The notes beneath the pieces are model-generated. The model saw nothing but the letters and a program-made list of their open reading frames with translations, made no database searches and had not been told where the DNA came from. This document shows positions 28,182 through 37,257 of a DNA stretch of 64,000 nucleotides, one piece after another (position 1 is the stretch's first letter; every line of letters starts with the position of its first letter). Origin of the DNA: Bacillota bacterium (lineage in GTDB: Bacteria > Bacillota > Limnochordia > DTU087). The position numbers and the translations under genes are program-made. The stretch lies in assembly GCA_012519025.1 (NCBI GenBank), contig JAAYQZ010000048.1, forward strand, positions 1-64,000. The letters are read 5' to 3'.

Positions 28182-30673
28182 AGGCAGTGATTATGGCCGG
28201 GGGCCAAGGCAGCCGACTCAGGCCTTTAACATGCGATTTGCCCAAACCGATGGTACCAATGGCCAATCGGCCTTTGATGGAACACACAGTGGAACTCTTA
28301 AAAACACACGGATTTATGAATATTGCTGTAACTACATGGTATCTTTCCGATGTCATAGAAGAGCATTTCGCATGTGGGAATGATTTTGGCGTCAGTATGC
28401 GATACTTCGTTGAAGATAGGCCTTTAGGTACAGCCGGCAGTGTTAAAAACGCTGCCGAGTTTCTCGATGAAACTTTTGTGGTAATCTCTGGGGATGCGCT
28501 GACAGATTTCGATCTTGGCCAAGCGCTTGATTTCCATCGGAAGAAGCAGGCTGCTGCTACCCTGATCTTAGCAAAGGTTGCTTCACCTTTGGAATATGGT
28601 GTGGTGTTTATTGATGAACAAGGCAGAATCGAACGGTTTTTAGAAAAACCGACCTGGGGCCAAGTTTTCAGCGACACAGTCAACACCGGCATTTATATTC
28701 TAGAACCTGAGGTTTTGGATCTGATCCCCCGCGGCAGACCCTACGACTTCAGCAATGATTTATTTCCCAGTTTACTAGAATCAAATGGTGAATTATATGG
28801 TATCGTAGGTGAAGGCTATTGGTCAGATATTGGTAATTTAGAGGAGTATAGACATGCTCATACCGAGGTTCTGGAGGGGAGAGTGAAAGTTGCGATTCCA
28901 GGGCACCGGGAAGCCGCAGATGCACACGGTATATGGCGAAGTGAGGACGTTTTTACCCACCCTACAGCCGTTATTGAGCCTCCAGTGGTGTTCGGTAAAA
29001 ATTGCAGGGTCGAGCGGGGAGCAAAAATAGGGCCCTATACGATTTTAGGTGATGATACGGTAATAGGGCAATATAGTTCAATTTGCCGTTCTGTCTGCTG
29101 GAACAATGTACATATAGGCGCACAGGCAGAAATAAAAGGTGCAGTTATTTGCGGGCAAGCCAAAGTCAAATCCAAAGCCCGGGTTTTTGAAGGTGCAGTT
29201 GTTGGCCAATCGAGTACTTTGGGGACAGCAAGCACAGTGCGACCTTATGTTAAAATTTGGCCGAATAAGGAAATTGATCGTCTGACTAAAGTAAACGAGG
29301 ATGTAGTTTGGACAGGTAGGTGTTCCCGCAGTCTTTTTGGTAATAATGGTGTGTCCGGTGCCGTCAATCTTGAGCTGACTCCCGAGTTTGCGTCACGGCT
29401 CGGGGCTAGCTTCGGTGCTTTGTATAAGCCCGAACAAGTGGTTTTAGTGGCCTGTGATGGTTGGGAGTCCACCCGCATGCTGAAACGCGCCCTCGCTGCG
29501 GGGCTATTATCAAGTGGTCTTAATGTAGTGGATATTGGTTCGACCACATTGCCGGTTGCGGTCTTCACCTCTGTCCTGACTAAATGTGTCGGTGGTATAT
29601 ATACCCACCAGGACACCAGGGTGGCCAATGAAGCGGCCATCCGTTTTGTTGATCATGAAGGATTACCGCTGGGCCGTCAGCAAGAGCGCTCAATCGATAA
29701 CAGCTTTGCTCGGGGTGATTTCCGGCGAGTCTCCCCAGAAGAGGTAGGAAACATTCAATTTGCCACAGGGGCGAACCAGGTTTACAAAAAGGCCTTCAGT
29801 GAGCAGCATAGGGCAGTCCTTTCTGAAAGTGTACAAAAAAACATATCGGTTGTATTGGGTTACACATCGCCGGTTTTGAAGTTTTTACTGCCGGATTTGT
29901 TGAAAACATTGGGCTGCGAAATTTGGGATTTGGAATTGGCACTAAAACCCAACGTGACTCCCAATCTTGCCATGCATGAGCAGGCTTTATACCTTGAACA
30001 GGTGGGCGAGCTGGTTGTGGAAAAAGGCGCTAATTTGGGGGTATTGGTGGATGGCACCGGTGAAACTGCTCTACTGGTGGACAATAAGGGCAGCCTGGTG
30101 CCCGAAGAGCTTTATTGGACTCTTTTGACTTGGGCGTTGGCAGCCGATAGATCGGCAAATGGCGATGAAATTGCCGTACCCATCACTGCTTCACACACAG
30201 TTGATGAGCTGGCCGCAGAACTTGGACTTTCCGTCGTTCGCACAAAAAACAGTTCTCGCGCTGTTTTAGAAGCCACAAGCCGCAAAACCCAACCAGTCGA
30301 TGATGCCCTCCTGCATCCTGGGTTTGATGCCTTAGCGTTTACGGCCCAGATGATTGCACTGATTAAAAAGACGGGTCAAGACCTGTACAGTTTGATTTCT
30401 GCGATATCGACCAAAAAAAGACAGAAGGTGGATATTGCAGTCCCTTGGCAAAAAAAGGGGACTGTTATGCGGCAAGTGTTGGCAGATACCCGAGGAAACC
30501 GGCGGGATCTAACAGACGGGATCAAGATATATCATGAGCAAGGCTGGGCACTGGTACTTCCAGATAGTGAATCACCTGTTGTATCTGTTTATACGGAGGC
30601 TCCCACTTATGATGAGGCAGATGCTTTAGCAAGACTGTACATGGGGGAAATAGAGGACATCGGACTTTCGTAG
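28178..30673 (+). CDS. Sugar-1-phosphate nucleotidyltransferase fused to a degenerate phosphohexomutase
   Basis: 831 residues in three parts. The first, about 1-230, is a nucleotidyltransferase (MAGGQGSRLRPLTCDLPKPM, then SGDALTDFDLG), the type that makes GDP-mannose or ADP-glucose. The second, about 250-370, is a left-handed beta helix of hexapeptide repeats (ARIGPYTILGDDTVIG-like). The third, about 385-831, has the length and order of an alpha-D-phosphohexomutase, but the active serine loop TASHNP is replaced by GGIYTHQDTRVANE and the metal loop DGDxDR by LVDGTGETALLV. The mutase is therefore probably inactive and may be regulatory or structural. Similar fusions are annotated in clostridia and cyanobacteria as mannose-1-phosphate guanylyltransferase/phosphomannomutase. 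It overlaps the GT4 gene by ATGA. Confidence 0.88.
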   Translation: MKAVIMAGGQGSRLRPLTCDLPKPMVPMANRPLMEHTVELLKTHGFMNIAVTTWYLSDVIEEHFACGNDFGVSMRYFVEDRPLGTAGSVKNAAEFLDETFVVISGDALTDFDLGQALDFHRKKQAAATLILAKVASPLEYGVVFIDEQGRIERFLEKPTWGQVFSDTVNTGIYILEPEVLDLIPRGRPYDFSNDLFPSLLESNGELYGIVGEGYWSDIGNLEEYRHAHTEVLEGRVKVAIPGHREAADAHGIWRSEDVFTHPTAVIEPPVVFGKNCRVERGAKIGPYTILGDDTVIGQYSSICRSVCWNNVHIGAQAEIKGAVICGQAKVKSKARVFEGAVVGQSSTLGTASTVRPYVKIWPNKEIDRLTKVNEDVVWTGRCSRSLFGNNGVSGAVNLELTPEFASRLGASFGALYKPEQVVLVACDGWESTRMLKRALAAGLLSSGLNVVDIGSTTLPVAVFTSVLTKCVGGIYTHQDTRVANEAAIRFVDHEGLPLGRQQERSIDNSFARGDFRRVSPEEVGNIQFATGANQVYKKAFSEQHRAVLSESVQKNISVVLGYTSPVLKFLLPDLLKTLGCEIWDLELALKPNVTPNLAMHEQALYLEQVGELVVEKGANLGVLVDGTGETALLVDNKGSLVPEELYWTLLTWALAADRSANGDEIAVPITASHTVDELAAELGLSVVRTKNSSRAVLEATSRKTQPVDDALLHPGFDALAFTAQMIALIKKTGQDLYSLISAISTKKRQKVDIAVPWQKKGTVMRQVLADTRGNRRDLTDGIKIYHEQGWALVLPDSESPVVSVYTEAPTYDEADALARLYMGEIEDIGLS

Positions 30674-30686
30674 ACTGGTAAATAAC

Positions 30687-32306
30687 TTATCCCGCACCTT
30701 GTGCCGGATCATCAAAGGCATATATAGAATAATCCAAATCGGGGAAAACATTATGGAAGCCCTCCAGGACTCTAAGCCTGTCTTCATCGATATGTCCCGC
30801 TAAAACCCCTTCGTAAAGAGTGGTGAAATTCAATAAGTGTGTTTTCGTGCGATGTACCGCATATTCAACCATTGTACCTGTTTTCATGATGAAGGCCCAA
30901 TCACTGGATTGGGCAAGCAACAGTTCACGAGCAGCTTGATCTAAAGCCCTCTTTTTGACACCGACAGCATGGGGATATCTGTTGGCGAGCTCACCCATGC
31001 GTTCAGCCGCTGCATGCAAATGTCGGTAGATCCAAGCATTTGAGTGATCCAGCCAAACTTCATGATATCCGCCCATGCCCCAGCTGGAATCTGCCGGGGC
31101 ACTGACTTGACCTATGGGGTACTTGTCTATGTATTCGCCTAAGGTAACCATGGTGAATATATTTTGGTCCCGGCAGCTCTTTGTAAAAAGGCTTTTCAAC
31201 CATTCGGGGCCTTCATACCACCAGTGTCCAAAAAGTTCTGCATCATATGGAGCCACAATCAAAGGGGGCCTTTCCATGTTTGCTGCCAGGTGCTTGATTT
31301 GCAGCTCGCGGTTAAACATGAAGTTGCCGGCATGTTCAATGGCTTTCTTCCCGGCTTGAACTGGATCGTAAATGGCTTTGTGTCCGCTGGATCCCGTGAT
31401 TTTGTGATATTTCATGCCGGTAAATCCGCGGATATCGTCAACCAAATATGGACCAATGTAATCGCGGTCTAAGTCAAATCCTATATCCCGATAAAAGTCC
31501 CTGTAATCGAAATCCCCGGGATAACCCTCGGTGGCACTCCAGACTTGTTTTGACGATTCCCAATCACGGCCAAACACGGCAACACCGTGGGGGGTGTAGA
31601 TGGGGGCATATACTAAATCCGGTGGTGGGGGATTGCCATGAAGCAACCCATGGGAATCCGCTATAAAGTATTTAACACCATATTTAGCCAGGATCTCGTC
31701 AATACCGGAGGTAAAACCACATTCAGGCAGCCAAAACCCTTTTGGATGTTCGGAAAAATACTTTTTATACGCTGTTATGCCAATCGCGATTTGGGCCTCA
31801 ACGGCTTTGGGATTCGCATATAAAAGCGGCAGATATCCATGTGTGGCCGCGGAGGCTAAGATCTCCAATTTTCCGGTATCAGCAATTTGCCTGAAAACAT
31901 TTAGGAGCTGTCCATTGTGGGCATGGAAAAATGACTGCACCTTTTGCAGTCGGTTTTGGTACATATGGACAACTCTTTGCAGCCTGGGTTGGTTTTTGGT
32001 GCGCTCGGCTTCTTTTTCTCCAAGGTCCAATAGTTTCACCAGGTGTTTGCTGTAGCGCTTTTGCAGTAATGCATCATTAAGCATTGCTGCTAGTGTGGGA
32101 GTTATGGACATAGTTAAACGAAAGTCAATTCCCTTTGCTAAGAGCTCCTCCATCATCAAAAGTAAAGGTATATAAGTTTCTGTGATGGCCTCCATTAACC
32201 ACAACTCTTCCAAACACTCACGTTTCTCAGGATGACGAACAAAAGGTAAATGTGCGTGCAGTACGATGGCTGCATACCCCAAAGGGCGTGTTTTGGACAG
32301 CGGCAA
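30687..32306 (-). CDS. GH57 1,4-alpha-glucan branching enzyme
   Basis: 539 residues. The N-terminus GYAAIVLHAHLPFVRHPE is the first GH57 conserved region. GFWLPECGF carries the catalytic nucleophile glutamate and VAPYDAELFGHWWYEGPEWL the acid/base aspartate, followed by the helical DUF1957 C-terminal region. GH57 proteins of this size and layout transfer alpha-1,6 branches onto glucan. The start is TTG at 32306, with GGAGAGGTG five bases upstream on the minus strand; no nearby ATG fits better. It is convergent with the nucleotidyltransferase fusion (13 bases between stops). The DUF4912 gene precedes it on the same strand. Confidence 0.9.
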   Translation of the reverse strand: MPLSKTRPLGYAAIVLHAHLPFVRHPEKRECLEELWLMEAITETYIPLLLMMEELLAKGIDFRLTMSITPTLAAMLNDALLQKRYSKHLVKLLDLGEKEAERTKNQPRLQRVVHMYQNRLQKVQSFFHAHNGQLLNVFRQIADTGKLEILASAATHGYLPLLYANPKAVEAQIAIGITAYKKYFSEHPKGFWLPECGFTSGIDEILAKYGVKYFIADSHGLLHGNPPPPDLVYAPIYTPHGVAVFGRDWESSKQVWSATEGYPGDFDYRDFYRDIGFDLDRDYIGPYLVDDIRGFTGMKYHKITGSSGHKAIYDPVQAGKKAIEHAGNFMFNRELQIKHLAANMERPPLIVAPYDAELFGHWWYEGPEWLKSLFTKSCRDQNIFTMVTLGEYIDKYPIGQVSAPADSSWGMGGYHEVWLDHSNAWIYRHLHAAAERMGELANRYPHAVGVKKRALDQAARELLLAQSSDWAFIMKTGTMVEYAVHRTKTHLLNFTTLYEGVLAGHIDEDRLRVLEGFHNVFPDLDYSIYAFDDPAQGAG

Positions 32307-32336
32307 TGTGCACCTCTCCTTAAGTATTTTCGCTGC

Positions 32337-32987
32337 CTACCAGTGCATTGGACTTGTACCGGGGTCCGGGGGCGGAGTGGATGTGAATTCTAAAAGTGGC
32401 AACTCCCTATGCCAGGGCGATGTAAAAGGACTCCTGCCCCAAGGGGCCTGCACTTTGTTGGAGCTTGCGATGGGACGAAAGTCGCCCAAAGGTGTATGGA
32501 TCCCTATAATGGCCTGAAAAAGGCCTCCGACCTTACCGGTATTGATATGCCAATCACTGGTGAATGGCGGCACGCTGATGTCGAAAAACCCCAAGACGCC
32601 TTTGTGTTTAGAATTTTCCTCTAAGGCAATCTGAATTATCCGCAAAACAAGCTGGCATTCATGGGCATTCAAATTATTGGAGCACCGATTCCACCCGCAG
32701 GGCGTGATTTCCCAATAGGTAAACAGCCAAGTGGGATCTTTGGCCATCAGCACAATATAGTCTTTGCCATAGCCTGTTGGCAGATCTTTGACAGGGGATG
32801 GGGTGGACGTTTCACACGGCAATTCCCGATTTTGTCTTTTGCTGGTGGGAGGCTTAAGCAGCTCTCCTTCGGCATTTAAGTAACCCACAAATAACGCCGC
32901 AGGAAGCCCACGACTCTGGCCGTGGGTAGTGCGGCCTCCCTCCCTTCCATTCCAAAGACAAGCACGGCCGCCGGGTGTTGTCGGCAA
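32337..32987 (-). CDS. DUF4912-domain protein
   Basis: 216 residues in the track frame. The segment DYIVLMAKDPTWLFTYWEI and a later LVLRIIQI / FFDISVPPFTSDWHINTG pattern match the DUF4912 fold, often encoded next to GH57 branching enzymes in Bacillota. The function is unknown; a carbohydrate-binding or regulatory role is guessed from context. The first 60 or so residues are low in secondary-structure signal. The TTG at 32987 lacks a good SD (AGAAGG is about 16 bases upstream), so the true start may be internal. The proline-rich C-terminus (TSTPPPDPGTSP) looks disordered. The GH57 gene starts 31 bases downstream. Confidence 0.65.
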   Translation of the reverse strand: MPTTPGGRACLWNGREGGRTTHGQSRGLPAALFVGYLNAEGELLKPPTSKRQNRELPCETSTPSPVKDLPTGYGKDYIVLMAKDPTWLFTYWEITPCGWNRCSNNLNAHECQLVLRIIQIALEENSKHKGVLGFFDISVPPFTSDWHINTGKVGGLFQAIIGIHTPLGDFRPIASSNKVQAPWGRSPFTSPWHRELPLLEFTSTPPPDPGTSPMHW

Positions 32988-33109
32988 ACGGTAGATAGAA
33001 TTACCTTCTAAAGTATTTGTCTAGGACGGCGGATTTATGCGTCACTGTCCGTGGAGAAGGAAATCTGTTCCAAAGTGGCGAATCCGAAGACCGTGAAGGA
33101 GGTGTAGAT

Positions 33110-34276
33110 TTGGATTCAGATAACATTACTATAATTAACGGTCAACTCGTGACACCATTTGAGATTGTTCCAGGTACGATTGTGATTGAAAAGGGTATGA
33201 TTACGTATGTGGGCCCACACAGCGGTGCACCGGCAGGTGGTCCCATATGGGACGCCCAAGGGGCATATGTTACACCGGGCCTGATCGATACCCATGTCCA
33301 CGGTGGTGGTGGCGGTGATGTCATGGACGGTACTAAGGACGCACTGGATGTTATGGCAAAGACTTTTGCAAAATATGGCACGACAGCATTTGTGCCTACC
33401 ACCCTCACAGCCAGCCACCAAGGCATTCTAGATTGCATAGGTGCTGTTAAAGAGGCCGCCGAGCAAGGTACTCCCGGTGCCCAGGTAATAGGGATTCACT
33501 TGGAAGGTCCTTTTATAAATGAAGAGAAAAAGGGCGCTCAAAATCCGAAGTACATCAGACCTCCGGATTTACAGGAGTTGGAAAAGATCCGGGAAGAAGC
33601 AGGCCCCTTATTGAAAACTGTAACCTTGGCACCGGAGATACCCGGTGCTCTCCAAGCAATTAAACTGCTGCGTTCATGGGGCGTGACTGTCTCCATCGGC
33701 CACACAGATGCGGCATTCGATGAGGTGATGCAGGCCCAACGGTGGGGTGCCAACCTTATCTGCCACACCTTCAACGGTATGCGGGGTCTTCACCATCGTG
33801 ATCCGGGGGTGGTGGGGGCAGCTTTAACCTGTGACGGATTTTTTGCTGAATTGATTTGTGATGGTATCCATGTCCATCCTGCCGCAATGCAAATAGTTCT
33901 AAAAAGCAAAGGTATCGATAAAGTGGTGTTGATCACCGACACTATTCAGGCTATGGATCTTGCAGACGGGCGTTATGATTTTGGCGGTTTGGAGATCGAA
34001 GTGTCTGAAGGGGCTGCCCGCCTAACATCAGGAGCACTGGCCGGCAGTACGCTGTCCATGGCGAAAGCAGTGCAAAATGCAGTTAAATGGCTTGGCGTAT
34101 CAGTTGCCGAAGCAATACGTATGGCTTCTTTAAATCCGGCCCAGGTAGTTAATGTTGCCCATCGCAAAGGCAGTCTCCAGGTGGGTAAAGATGGTGATTT
34201 GGCCGTATTCGATGAATACATCAATCCTTTAGCCACAATAGTAAGAGGCAAGATTGTTTATGAAGCAGAAAGGTGA
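33110..34276 (+). CDS. nagA: N-acetylglucosamine-6-phosphate deacetylase
   Basis: 388 residues from TTG 33110, five bases after AAGGAGGTG; the track start at 33017 precedes this SD by about 80 bases. It removes acetate from GlcNAc-6-phosphate in cell-wall sugar recycling. Metal and substrate motifs are TPGLIDTHVHGGGGGDVMDG, HLEGPFINEEKKGAQ, SIGHTDA, CHTFNGMRGLHHRDPG and VLITDTIQAM with the catalytic Asp. Usual family length. nagB follows 10 bases downstream, giving glucosamine-6-phosphate and then fructose-6-phosphate. No sugar transporter or NagR-type regulator is in the window, so amino-sugar recycling is more likely than uptake. Confidence 0.93.
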   Translation: MDSDNITIINGQLVTPFEIVPGTIVIEKGMITYVGPHSGAPAGGPIWDAQGAYVTPGLIDTHVHGGGGGDVMDGTKDALDVMAKTFAKYGTTAFVPTTLTASHQGILDCIGAVKEAAEQGTPGAQVIGIHLEGPFINEEKKGAQNPKYIRPPDLQELEKIREEAGPLLKTVTLAPEIPGALQAIKLLRSWGVTVSIGHTDAAFDEVMQAQRWGANLICHTFNGMRGLHHRDPGVVGAALTCDGFFAELICDGIHVHPAAMQIVLKSKGIDKVVLITDTIQAMDLADGRYDFGGLEIEVSEGAARLTSGALAGSTLSMAKAVQNAVKWLGVSVAEAIRMASLNPAQVVNVAHRKGSLQVGKDGDLAVFDEYINPLATIVRGKIVYEAER

Positions 34277-34286
34277 GGTGGAAGAT

Positions 34287-35018
34287 ATGCGGGTTAAAAT
34301 CGTAAAAGACTACAAGGCTATTAGTGAAGCAGCGGCCGATGTAGTAGAAGCAGCACTTAAAGGGAAACCGGATCTCGTCTTGGGTCTGGCCACCGGCAGC
34401 ACTCCTTTGGGGATGTATGAGGAACTGATAAAAAGGCACCAAGGCGGTATGGATTTTTCTAAGGCCACGACTTTCAATTTAGATGAATATTTCGGGCTTT
34501 CATCAGACCATCAGGCCAGTTATCATTACTATATGGAAGAACAGCTGTTTAGACATATCAATATAGATCCTGCCAACACCTATATTCCCAACGGCATCAA
34601 CCCGGATCCGATGGAAGAGTGCAAAAACTATGAGACTCAGATGAAGACCGCAGGCGGAATTGATCTGCAAATTTTGGGAATCGGCACCAATGGTCATATT
34701 GGCTTCAATGAGCCTGGTGCACCATTTGGCGGCACAACCAGTCTTGTGGACCTTGCCCAGGAGACTGTAAATGCTAATGCGCGGTTTTTCCAAAAGTTAG
34801 ATGAGGTACCGCGGCAGGCAATCTCCATGGGCATAAAAAGCATTATGAACTGCGCGGAAATAGTTCTTTTGGCAAATGGTGCCCATAAGGCCGATGCTGT
34901 GAGTCAGGCTCTTCTAGGCCCGGTTACCGAAAAACTGCCCGCGTCAGTCCTGCAGCTGCACCCAAACTGCTTGTTTATCATTGATGAGGCCGCGGCAGCA
35001 AAGCTTCCTATAACTTAA
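34287..35018 (+). CDS. nagB: Glucosamine-6-phosphate deaminase
   Basis: 243 residues from ATG 34287, with GAGGTGGAAG upstream; the track start lies inside nagA. It converts glucosamine-6-phosphate to fructose-6-phosphate and ammonia. LGLATGSTPLGMYEEL near 32-47 binds phosphate, TFNLDEYFGL holds the catalytic Asp, and GIGTNGHIGFNEPG is the NagB signature with the active His. At 243 residues it is the short Bacillota type without the C-terminal allosteric extension of E. coli NagB (266). The stop lies three bases from the convergent yvcK stop. Confidence 0.94.
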   Translation: MRVKIVKDYKAISEAAADVVEAALKGKPDLVLGLATGSTPLGMYEELIKRHQGGMDFSKATTFNLDEYFGLSSDHQASYHYYMEEQLFRHINIDPANTYIPNGINPDPMEECKNYETQMKTAGGIDLQILGIGTNGHIGFNEPGAPFGGTTSLVDLAQETVNANARFFQKLDEVPRQAISMGIKSIMNCAEIVLLANGAHKADAVSQALLGPVTEKLPASVLQLHPNCLFIIDEAAAAKLPIT

Positions 35019-35021
35019 CAT

Positions 35022-36359
35022 TTAAGATGGCCAATGCCGGACGAGTAACTCGTGGATCACGGCTCGCAATTTTTCAGGGTCATGTCTGACCAGATTTGTC
35101 ATACTGATCACCTCGGCCTCGATGGCAGTGATGCCCAAGGCTCTGATCTTGTCTAAATCTGCTTTTACCGGAACAGCCCCTTCAGCGAGATACCGTTCCT
35201 GCAGCTTCTCCGGAACGGGAACTGTGTTAACGATTACATAATCGATCAGTCCCGTTCCGGCATGATCAATTATGGCTCGAATGTGGTCAGATGCACTGTA
35301 ACCTTGGGTTTCCCCAGATTGAGTCATCACATTGCAAACATATATTTTTGGTGCTGATGATTGGCGAATAGCCTCTCGAATATCTTTAACAAGCAAATTC
35401 GGTATGACGCTGGTGTACAGACTGCCGGGCCCCAGGATAATACCATCGGCCGTTTCTATAGATTCCACTGCCTCAGGCACGGGAGCACAGTTTTCCGGCT
35501 CCAGAAAAACCTGACGTATGGTTTTGTTATTTTGAGGTATCAAGCTTTCTCCAATAGTGATTGTACCATCGGCATACTCGGCCTTTAGAACAACGGAACT
35601 TAAAGTTGAGGGCAGCACTTGCCCCCGAACAGCAAGCACCTGACTGGATGCCCTGATGGCCTCTTCAAAGTCTCCAGTAACTTCTGCCATGGCTGCAATG
35701 AATAAATTGCCGAAGCTGTGTCCCTGCAGCCCTTCTCCCCAATTGAATCGATGCTGAAAAAGCCGTTCCATCATCGGTTCAGTATTCGCCAGCGCAACTA
35801 ATGTGTTGCGAATATCACCGGGCGGTAAAATCCCTAATTCCGAGCGAATACGACCGGAGCTGCCTCCATCATCGGCTACTGTCACAATCGCGGTAATGCG
35901 TTCAGTTTCATTTTTAAGCCCGCGCAACAGATTAGAAAGACCGGTGCCGCCGCCGATTACCACTAGGGCCGGTTCTTTATCCAGCCCACGCTTGTGGAAA
36001 ATGATTTCTGCCAGTTCCCCGGGATCGGTTGGCAAAAGATCAATCACCAAAGAATGGATGACGCGGCGAAAGCCCCAAATTGTGAGCATGATGCCTAAAA
36101 CAATCAGCCCCACCCCGGCTTTGTTGTTCCAGGGTGCAGGGGTTGGCTGTTTCCACTGCCGAAGAAGAGCCGCGATCCTGCGGCCTGCCACGGCCAGGCC
36201 ATCAGGTCCAATTAAAATAGCAGCCCCAAATGCCACACAGCTTGCTCCAAGCACCATCAACACAATCCAACGTTTAACCTGCATACCGGGATAAAGCCAT
36301 TTAAATAACCTCTTTGCAGTGTTAACTGGTTTGGTTTTGTAGTCCTCTATGTTCCACAT
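35022..36359 (-). CDS. yvcK: Gluconeogenesis factor YvcK-type protein with N-terminal membrane anchor
   Basis: 445 residues from ATG 36359 (AGGGG 10 bases upstream); the track start is a TTG three codons earlier. About 120 N-terminal residues contain two hydrophobic helices (IVLMVLGASCVAFGAAIL and AGVGLIVLGIMLTIWGF), absent from the 317-residue B. subtilis YvcK. The CofD-like core follows: VVIGGGTGLSNLLRGLK, VTVADDGGSSGRIR, PPGDIRN and ILGPGSLYTSVIPNLLV. YvcK binds UDP-sugars and supports growth on gluconeogenic carbon and normal cell shape; it is not a lactate transferase. It overlaps the end of rapZ by 38 bases and is cotranscribed with it. Confidence 0.93.
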   Translation of the reverse strand: MWNIEDYKTKPVNTAKRLFKWLYPGMQVKRWIVLMVLGASCVAFGAAILIGPDGLAVAGRRIAALLRQWKQPTPAPWNNKAGVGLIVLGIMLTIWGFRRVIHSLVIDLLPTDPGELAEIIFHKRGLDKEPALVVIGGGTGLSNLLRGLKNETERITAIVTVADDGGSSGRIRSELGILPPGDIRNTLVALANTEPMMERLFQHRFNWGEGLQGHSFGNLFIAAMAEVTGDFEEAIRASSQVLAVRGQVLPSTLSSVVLKAEYADGTITIGESLIPQNNKTIRQVFLEPENCAPVPEAVESIETADGIILGPGSLYTSVIPNLLVKDIREAIRQSSAPKIYVCNVMTQSGETQGYSASDHIRAIIDHAGTGLIDYVIVNTVPVPEKLQERYLAEGAVPVKADLDKIRALGITAIEAEVISMTNLVRHDPEKLRAVIHELLVRHWPS

Positions 36360-37194
36360 AGACAACAAACCCCTGATTTCTAATAAAGTCAGCTACATGG
36401 TTGGCTAACGCCACCGAGCGGTGCTGGCCCCCCGTACAGCCTATGGCAATCACCAACTCTTGTTTACCTTCTTTAACATACTCCGGCAGTAAAAATTCTA
36501 TCAGGTCAAGATACTTAGCCAGGAATTTTTGGGTAACGGTTCGCTGCAGCACATAGTCTCGCACCGGTGCATCATTGCCCGTCAAAGGCGCTAATGCTTC
36601 AACCCAAAACGGATTGGGCAAAAACCGCACATCGACTGCCAAGTCTGCGTCTAGGGGAAGGCCGTGTTTAAAACCAAAGGAAATAACTGAAACAGCAAGG
36701 TCTGAACGTGTGCCGCTGTCATCAAGCCAGCGAATCATCTCTTCTCTCAGTTCCCTTGGGCTTAATTGGCTGGTGTCCAAAACCCGATGGGCACGCCGCT
36801 TAAGTTCCCGAAGGCGCTGTCGTTCCTTAGCAATGCCCTCCAAAATGGTGCCTTCAGGAGCCAAAGGATGGCGGCGCCTGCTTTCTTTGAAACGCCTGAT
36901 CAGAGTCTCATTGGACGCCTCCAAAAACAATATATCGTATAGAAAGCCCCTTTCCTCCAACTCCTCAAGGACTGCAATCAGGTGGTCAAAAAAGCCCCGT
37001 CCTCGGATATCGCAGACTAAGGCTATATGTTTGATTTTGCCTTCAGACTGGGCGCAGAGCTCGGCGAATTTGGGGATTAGAGCAGGGGGTAGGTTGTCTA
37101 CACAAAAAAAGCCCATATCCTCCAAAATGCGCACTGTCTCAGTTTTACCTGCTCCGGATAAGCCCGTGATCAAAAGAAACTGCAGATCATGCAA
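36322..37194 (-). CDS. rapZ: RNase adapter / nucleotide-binding protein RapZ
   Basis: 290 residues from the TTG at 37194. That start is chosen because GGGGAGG lies 8 bases upstream on the minus strand and the protein then begins HDLQFLLITGLSGAGKT; the track TTG at 37218 has no SD. The P-loop GLSGAGKT is near residue 10-17. The second GTP-binding segment and the C-terminal domain with GCTGGQHRSVALANHVADFI are intact. In Gram-negative bacteria RapZ steers RNase E to GlmZ; in Bacillota (YvcJ) it binds nucleotides and affects competence, with a less clear RNA role. It sits between the PHP gene and yvcK. Confidence 0.93.
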   Translation of the reverse strand: MHDLQFLLITGLSGAGKTETVRILEDMGFFCVDNLPPALIPKFAELCAQSEGKIKHIALVCDIRGRGFFDHLIAVLEELEERGFLYDILFLEASNETLIRRFKESRRRHPLAPEGTILEGIAKERQRLRELKRRAHRVLDTSQLSPRELREEMIRWLDDSGTRSDLAVSVISFGFKHGLPLDADLAVDVRFLPNPFWVEALAPLTGNDAPVRDYVLQRTVTQKFLAKYLDLIEFLLPEYVKEGKQELVIAIGCTGGQHRSVALANHVADFIRNQGFVVYVEHRGLQNQTS

Positions 37195-37257
37195 AGGTGT
37201 GTCCTCCCCTTTAGCCAACAGCGAAGCGCTGCGGCATTGTATGATGATTTTCTTTAT

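Noticed and set aside
27928-28692. 254-residue minus-strand ORF
   Set aside because: It is antisense to the overlap of the GT4 and nucleotidyltransferase genes, both of which have clear family motifs.
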